This document shows positions 22,069-26,530 of a DNA stretch of 26,530 nt, piece after piece (the first letter of the stretch is position 1; every line of letters starts with the position of its first letter). The translations under genes and the position numbers were made by a program. The notes beneath the pieces are model-generated. The model was not told the DNA's origin. It worked only from the letters and a program-made list of their open reading frames with translations, and made no database searches. The stretch comes from a virus: IMG/VR virus record IMGVR_UViG_3300032287_003139, positions 1 through 26,530 of that record; one strand, given 5' to 3'.

Positions 22069-22941
22069 ATGGCACAACAAGCACTACAGGGAGCTATCGC
22101 TACGGCTAGACAACAAGCCACGGCTCAAGATCAGTATAATTACGCCGCTTTACGCGATTGGAGAGTTAGTCTAAGTTTAGCACCAGGGGCTGATTATCTT
22201 TACAGAGCAACCAATCCAGGAATACTACAGCCGTTAGCACTTACTGACGGCGTTATTTTCCCCTATACACCTCAAGTGCAAGTGCAATATTCAGCCAATT
22301 ATGATGCGACTGAAATTACACATAGCAATTACAAGATTTTTCAATACAAAAGTAGCGGAGTAGATTCTGTTACAATAACAGGAGATTTTACTGCGCAGGA
22401 CACATATGAAGCTAACTACTTGTTAGCAGTTATACACTTCTTCAGGTCAGTTACAAAGATGTTCTATGGCAATGATCAAAATCCAAAAAATGGAACACCT
22501 CCTCCACTATGTTATCTTTATGGATTGGGAGAATTTCAATTCAATAAACACCCTCTTGCAATAACTGGATTTAACTATTCATTGCCTAACGATGTAGATT
22601 ATATAAGAGCCTCAGCAGTACCAAATGCACCAGGGGAATCATCATTAAGTGGGATAGCATTTGGAAGCTTATCAAGTTCTAGGGAAAATAGAACTGCTTC
22701 TTCAGGGATAGGAGTAGGAGGTGCAGCTCCGCCCCCTAATTTTGAAACAGGTAGAAGCAAAGTAAATAATACCGGCGGAACAGTAGAACCTACATATGTC
22801 CCTACAAAAATGCAAATACAGATTTCTGCGGTACCGATAGTGTCTCGTCTAGACATAAGTTCTAACTTTAGTCTGCAAGATTATGCAACTGGTAGATTGT
22901 TGCAAGGTCCTCAAGGTCCGCAAGCAGGAGGTATTTGGTAA
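22069..22941 (+). CDS. gp48: Baseplate tail-tube cap protein (gp48-like)
   Basis: A 290-residue protein resembling the gp48 family of marine T4-like phages, which caps the baseplate hub and starts the tail tube. Recognised stretches are DWRVSLSLAPGADYLYRA (30-47), GVIFPYTPQVQVQY, LLAVIHFFRSVTKMFYGND and PLAITGFNYSLPNDVDYIRA. The region after about residue 180 is Gly/Ser/Pro-rich, and the C-terminus ends with a glycine-glutamine segment (LLQGPQGPQAGGIW). gp54 is an alternative assignment because both proteins are tube-like and related; the following gp53 gene fits either. First gene of the plus-strand baseplate operon; its stop overlaps the gp53 start (TAATG). Confidence 0.68.
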   Translation: MAQQALQGAIATARQQATAQDQYNYAALRDWRVSLSLAPGADYLYRATNPGILQPLALTDGVIFPYTPQVQVQYSANYDATEITHSNYKIFQYKSSGVDSVTITGDFTAQDTYEANYLLAVIHFFRSVTKMFYGNDQNPKNGTPPPLCYLYGLGEFQFNKHPLAITGFNYSLPNDVDYIRASAVPNAPGESSLSGIAFGSLSSSRENRTASSGIGVGGAAPPPNFETGRSKVNNTGGTVEPTYVPTKMQIQISAVPIVSRLDISSNFSLQDYATGRLLQGPQGPQAGGIW

Positions 22942-23255
22942 TGGCGACGATCAACGGTACTTATAGTGCATCAAGTCCGTACTATACTACGGATATTGTA
23001 AATAAGAAGTTTTTAGATGTGATGATAAATCGTCCGATACCGCCTCAATCTTCTGACGTATATTGGACAATAACAAAGGTATATGAGTATAGACCTGATA
23101 TGTTAGCATATGATTTGTATTCTGATCCTAAACTTTGGTGGGTGTTTGCTCAACGAAATCCTAATAGGTTAAAAGATCCTTATTTTGATTTTGTAACTGG
23201 CTTGCAAATTTATGTTCCTAAAATGGATCTGCTAAAAAGAGTACTAGGACTATAA
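22941..23255 (+). CDS. gp53: Baseplate wedge protein gp53
   Basis: A 104-residue protein matching the gp53 family, which joins baseplate wedges around the hub. Characteristic sequence is YYTTDIVNKKFLDVMINRPI, EYRPDMLAYDLYSDPKLWWV and FAQRNPNRLKDPYFDF. The last part (TGLQIYVPKMD) resembles the end of a LysM-like unit. An upstream TTG at 22935 is in frame, but the ATG at 22941 overlapping the gp48-like stop is the natural start. The next gene begins two bases after the stop. It is about half the length of T4 gp53 (196), as in other marine relatives. Confidence 0.85.
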   Translation: MATINGTYSASSPYYTTDIVNKKFLDVMINRPIPPQSSDVYWTITKVYEYRPDMLAYDLYSDPKLWWVFAQRNPNRLKDPYFDFVTGLQIYVPKMDLLKRVLGL

Positions 23256-23256
23256 T

Positions 23257-25527
23257 ATGGCAGAACCAATTTATGATGCGATGGGAAATTTTACCGGTGT
23301 GTATGCAGATGAGACACCGCAAGAGCCTGCAGGAACACAGGATAACCCCGACACATCAAACACAGGAACTACTCAAGCAGGTAGCCCTGGAACTAGTGGT
23401 AATGATAATAAACCCGGCAAGAGACCATTCAATCCGTTATCCGGTTATTCGAGCTACACGTATCAAATATCATTATACATGATAACTCCTGATGCATATG
23501 ATGTTTTTGTAAAAAATAATAGAAGAAATATTGAAGTAATAAACAATGCAGAAAATAACTGCGGTGGAGGTGCGTACTTACTCTGTCAGAGCGGGGGAAT
23601 TAACAATAATACCTCAATGCGGGCTCCAGGTTTTCACTATGATTATTATATTGATAACTTAGTCATTGATTCTGTAATAAGTCCTGATGGTAATTACTCT
23701 CCTACGACCAATGTAAAAATGACATTCAATATAACAGAGCCATATGGGTTCTCGTTTATATCTAATCTTAAACGTGCTAAGGCCGCATTAGAGGCATATA
23801 GTAAAACAATCAATTGGAAAGAAGCAACTAATACTAGCAGACAATTTTTTATAATGGGTATTAGATTTTTAGGGTATGACGCTAACGGAGAAGTTGTAGG
23901 CGAAGAGGGAACATTTGAGCGATTTTACGATATACTTTTTACTAAAGTAGATTTCAAGATTGACGGCAGAACAACTACATATCAAATAACCGCAGTTACT
24001 ATACCACCCACGATATCAATGAATCAGAAAAGAGGAGTTATTGATAAAGGTGCTACTGGATTGACTGGTAATACAGTAGAAACTATACTTAATAAATTAA
24101 CCACTAAGTTGAATAATGATCAAGCAGCAGATGTTAAATCAGGTTCTAGGGGAGAAGCAAATACCTATAATATTGTCTTTGTTAATGAAGCACAAACTAT
24201 TGCTAAATCTAGTATTGTTAATTCAGCAGACGTTCAAAAAATTAAATGGCCCATGGCTATGCCAAAATCAAAATCATTAGTTAATGATAACTTATCGGTA
24301 AAGTCTCAACCAAATAGCCAAGAACGCATTGTTTCTTTCACTAGAGATACTCCTATTTTACAAGCTATAAACAGTGTTATATCTCAAAGTGATTTCTTAA
24401 TAAAGGGACTAAAAGCAGTATATACCACTGACACACAACCTGATGCCAAAAAAGATTCCTATGATACCGAAACAATTAATAGTAATAAAACTGTTAAGTG
24501 GTACAATGTTTCTTCTGTAGTATCAAACGCAAGATTTGATACAAAAATTAAAGATTATGCATTCGACATTGAATATCAGATTAGAATGTACGAAACACCA
24601 GTCGTGCTTTCTGCATATGCTGATAAAACAACAGAATATTATGGTCCGGTAAAACGGTATGATTATTGGTGGACAGGAGAGAATTCTGAGGTAATCAGAT
24701 ACGAACAGTCATTAAATAATGCTTATTTTACAGTAGCATTGCAAGCAGACGGCATAACTACCGAAGCCACAGGCGGCGCAGCTAACGTGCCTATTGCGCT
24801 TGCTAAACGCCAACCGGTCGATAGATTAGGTAAGCTAGATTTAGGTAAAGAGGCTCAGAATAATTACGTTACTAGTATTATAGATCCAGGTAGCTTTGCA
24901 AACGCTAAGATCGAGATACTAGGTGATCCTGATTGGTTATCGAATGACAATCCACCTGCTAACGCAGAGGCATATCAAGGAAATCCTTTTTACGGCCCGG
25001 ACGGATTCAGTATAGATCCAAAAGCAGGTCAGGTATTTATTGAAATAGCTTTTAAAGAAGCAGTAGATTATGATCATAATGTAGGTCTCATGAACATAAA
25101 TCAGAATGTTTTGTTTTGGGATTATCCTCCTAAGATTCTAAAAAAATTAAAGGGAGCAATAAGTTATCGTGTGATTCAAGTTAAGAGCATGTTTAGGGGT
25201 GGAAAATTCACTCAATCACTAGAATGTGCAATCAATACTTTTGGATTTGATACAGGCTACGCAGATAGTACTGAAGGTAGAGCAGAAGCAGCACAAGAAG
25301 CAGAGAATGCAAGTGAGATGCAACGGTTAATGTCAAAAGGTAATCCTCCGGCAGGCTTAAAACCAGAACCTGCACCTTCAGCAGGTTCTGCTGGCGGGGA
25401 TGCATGTGGCCCGTCCGGAACTGCAGGTCCTACTAACCAAGAAACTACGAATGAAGGTGTGGCTAATGACGATTCGAATCCTCCATACGTAGATGCTATG
25501 GGCAATTATTATGGTGGTGGAAGATAA
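23257..25527 (+). CDS. Large baseplate hub protein (gp27-like role)
   Basis: A 756-residue structural protein. After a Gly/Thr/Pro-rich N-terminal tail (about 15-60), residues ~65-260 contain a beta-rich domain (SSYTYQISLYMITPDAYDVF, NVKMTFNITEPYGFSFISNL, FERFYDILFTKVDFKIDG) like the first tube-fold domain of hub proteins. Residues ~345-480 contain VSFTRDTPILQAINSVISQS, typical of the helical part of gp27/gpD-type hubs, and the ~600-690 segment (FWDYPPKILKKLKGAISYRV, GGKFTQSLECAINTFG) completes it. The order gp53-hub-gp5 supports a gp27-like function, though it is about twice the length of T4 gp27 and no direct homology is claimed. The N- and C-termini both carry a DAMGN-(F/Y) motif. Its stop overlaps the gp5 start. 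Confidence 0.6.
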   Translation: MAEPIYDAMGNFTGVYADETPQEPAGTQDNPDTSNTGTTQAGSPGTSGNDNKPGKRPFNPLSGYSSYTYQISLYMITPDAYDVFVKNNRRNIEVINNAENNCGGGAYLLCQSGGINNNTSMRAPGFHYDYYIDNLVIDSVISPDGNYSPTTNVKMTFNITEPYGFSFISNLKRAKAALEAYSKTINWKEATNTSRQFFIMGIRFLGYDANGEVVGEEGTFERFYDILFTKVDFKIDGRTTTYQITAVTIPPTISMNQKRGVIDKGATGLTGNTVETILNKLTTKLNNDQAADVKSGSRGEANTYNIVFVNEAQTIAKSSIVNSADVQKIKWPMAMPKSKSLVNDNLSVKSQPNSQERIVSFTRDTPILQAINSVISQSDFLIKGLKAVYTTDTQPDAKKDSYDTETINSNKTVKWYNVSSVVSNARFDTKIKDYAFDIEYQIRMYETPVVLSAYADKTTEYYGPVKRYDYWWTGENSEVIRYEQSLNNAYFTVALQADGITTEATGGAANVPIALAKRQPVDRLGKLDLGKEAQNNYVTSIIDPGSFANAKIEILGDPDWLSNDNPPANAEAYQGNPFYGPDGFSIDPKAGQVFIEIAFKEAVDYDHNVGLMNINQNVLFWDYPPKILKKLKGAISYRVIQVKSMFRGGKFTQSLECAINTFGFDTGYADSTEGRAEAAQEAENASEMQRLMSKGNPPAGLKPEPAPSAGSAGGDACGPSGTAGPTNQETTNEGVANDDSNPPYVDAMGNYYGGGR

Positions 25528-26530
25528 TGGAAGACGTATTTAAACCAGCTGGGGCGACTAAAGCAAGTAAGCCAGATGCTGGCGGTGGTGTAATTAGAAG
25601 TGTTCCGGTATATGGCATTGTAAAAAATAACATAGACCCTACTAGATCAGGAAGAATCCAAGTTTATCTTTCTGACTTAGGTGGTAATGACCCTGATAAT
25701 CCTGAAAATTGGGCAACAGTGTCATACATGTCACCTTTTTACGGATTCGTAGAACCTACAGCCGGAGAATCTGGATTAGGTGATTTTACTGCAAACCCAG
25801 CGTCATACGGTGTATGGAATAGCCCACCTGATTTAGAATCTACGGTTATTTGCATATTCATTAATGGTGATCCTAATTATGGATATTATATAGGTGGCGC
25901 ACCCAAACCTGAAGCTTTGCACATGGTTCCTGCTATAGGGTCGAGTACTAATGTAACAATCAATAATGACGGAGAGAGCCAGAGCTACGGTGGTGCTAGT
26001 GCATTGCCGGTCACAAATATTAATACAAATAATACTGCATTATCAGATGGCCCAAATTTCTTAGACGAACCCAAACCAGTACACAGTTATTTGGCTTCTA
26101 TATTGTTTAAGCAGGGATTGATTAGGGACACTATTAGAGGCCCTATAACAACTAGCGCACAGAGAGAATCTCCTTCTAGAGTTGGCTGGGGAGTGAGTTC
26201 TCCGGGTAGACCCATATACTCAGGTGGATATACTGATTCGACTATAGCAAGCGCCGCCGCTAATGCCATGGACACCGGGGCAGCAGGTTTACGTATTATA
26301 TCTAGACGAGGTGGACATTCTATCGTATTGGATGATGGTGACTTAGTAGGAAAAGACAATTTAGTTCGCCTTAGGTCTGCCGCCGGTCATCAAATTTTAA
26401 TGAGTGATGATGGACAGACATTGTTCATTATTCACAGTAACGGGCAAAGTTGGATAGAGATGGGTAAAGAAGGCACCATCGACATGTTCTGTACCAATAG
26501 TTTTAACGTTAGAACACAGGGTGACATAAA
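25527..26530 (+). CDS. gp5: Baseplate hub spike protein (gp5-like), 3' end beyond the window
   Basis: The ATG at 25527 overlaps the hub stop (TAATG), and 334 codons are visible before the window ends. Residues ~20-125 form the OB-fold of gp5/VgrG-type spikes: VPVYGIVKNNIDPTRSGRIQ, VYLSDLGG, ENWATVSYMSPFYGF, ICIFINGDPNYGYYIGGAP. From about residue 255 the sequence becomes the repeating strand pattern of the C-terminal spike (HSIVLDDGD, GHQILMSDDGQTLFIIHSNG, SWIEMGKEGTIDMFC). In T4 a lysozyme domain sits between OB-fold and spike; here the 130-residue linker has no T4-lysozyme-like motif, so this spike seems to lack it. Adjacent to the hub protein with which it should form the puncturing device. 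Confidence 0.85.
   Translation, partial: MEDVFKPAGATKASKPDAGGGVIRSVPVYGIVKNNIDPTRSGRIQVYLSDLGGNDPDNPENWATVSYMSPFYGFVEPTAGESGLGDFTANPASYGVWNSPPDLESTVICIFINGDPNYGYYIGGAPKPEALHMVPAIGSSTNVTINNDGESQSYGGASALPVTNINTNNTALSDGPNFLDEPKPVHSYLASILFKQGLIRDTIRGPITTSAQRESPSRVGWGVSSPGRPIYSGGYTDSTIASAAANAMDTGAAGLRIISRRGGHSIVLDDGDLVGKDNLVRLRSAAGHQILMSDDGQTLFIIHSNGQSWIEMGKEGTIDMFCTNSFNVRTQGDI

Noticed and set aside
26087-26359. 90-codon minus-strand open frame
   Set aside because: Antisense to the gp5-like gene, with no promoter, ribosome site or recognisable motif.

Overview
The window is a stretch of a T4-like contractile-tailed phage genome (Caudoviricetes, myovirus morphology), of the divergent type common in aquatic metagenomes. 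It is AT-rich, tightly packed and has no bacterial chromosomal genes. The assignment rests on a head block in T4 order (gp20 portal, small core proteins, gp21 protease, gp22 scaffold, gp23 major capsid), baseplate proteins resembling gp26, gp48, gp53 and gp5, the gp46/gp47 recombination nuclease, and the late sigma factor gp55. The host cannot be told from this sequence.

Layout. Positions 1-1749 form an accessory region: the 5' end of an unknown minus-strand gene, a degenerate HNH-like zinc protein (+), a small unknown gene (-) and an HNH/NUMOD3 homing endonuclease (-) just behind the capsid gene. Three minus-strand terminators with UUCG loops separate these units. Positions 1839-8553 are the head module on the minus strand, interrupted by an SGNH-hydrolase-like gene on the plus strand (5906-6529). 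Positions 8582-14401 hold one 1939-residue tape-measure-like protein carrying two cell-wall hydrolase domains. From 14473 a short plus-strand operon encodes a gp26-like protein and a small chaperone-like protein. Positions 15528-16093 have no gene but contain at least eight hairpins and look like a large structured RNA. Positions 16094-21941 are a minus-strand operon (gp55, gp47, sulfotransferase-like, gp46, radical SAM in two frames, PD-(D/E)XK nuclease). From 22069 to the end, a plus-strand baseplate operon encodes gp48-like, gp53, a large hub protein and gp5 (cut by the window edge).

Regulation. Nearly every late transcription unit has an 8-mer close to the T4 late promoter TATAAATA (here NMTAAATA) just upstream, which fits the presence of gp55. 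At four genes the motif lies only 4-5 bases before the ATG, so a start at the usual T4 late distance would give leaderless or near-leaderless mRNA. The gp55 operon instead has a sigma70-type promoter with 17-bp spacing. Within operons, stop and start codons overlap as TAATG or ATGA, so translation is coupled.

How the parts work together: gp46/47 and the PD-(D/E)XK nuclease process recombination intermediates and gp55 turns on the late genes. gp20/21/22/23 and the core proteins build the head; gp26, gp48, gp53, the hub, gp5 and the tape measure build the tail. The visible part of gp5 shows no lysozyme domain, so the tape measure's GH19 and M15 domains may provide the wall-opening activity. The most notable items are the structured RNA, a canonical A-AAA-AAA slippery site joining the two halves of the radical SAM enzyme, the leaderless-promoter pattern, and accessory enzymes placed in core operons.
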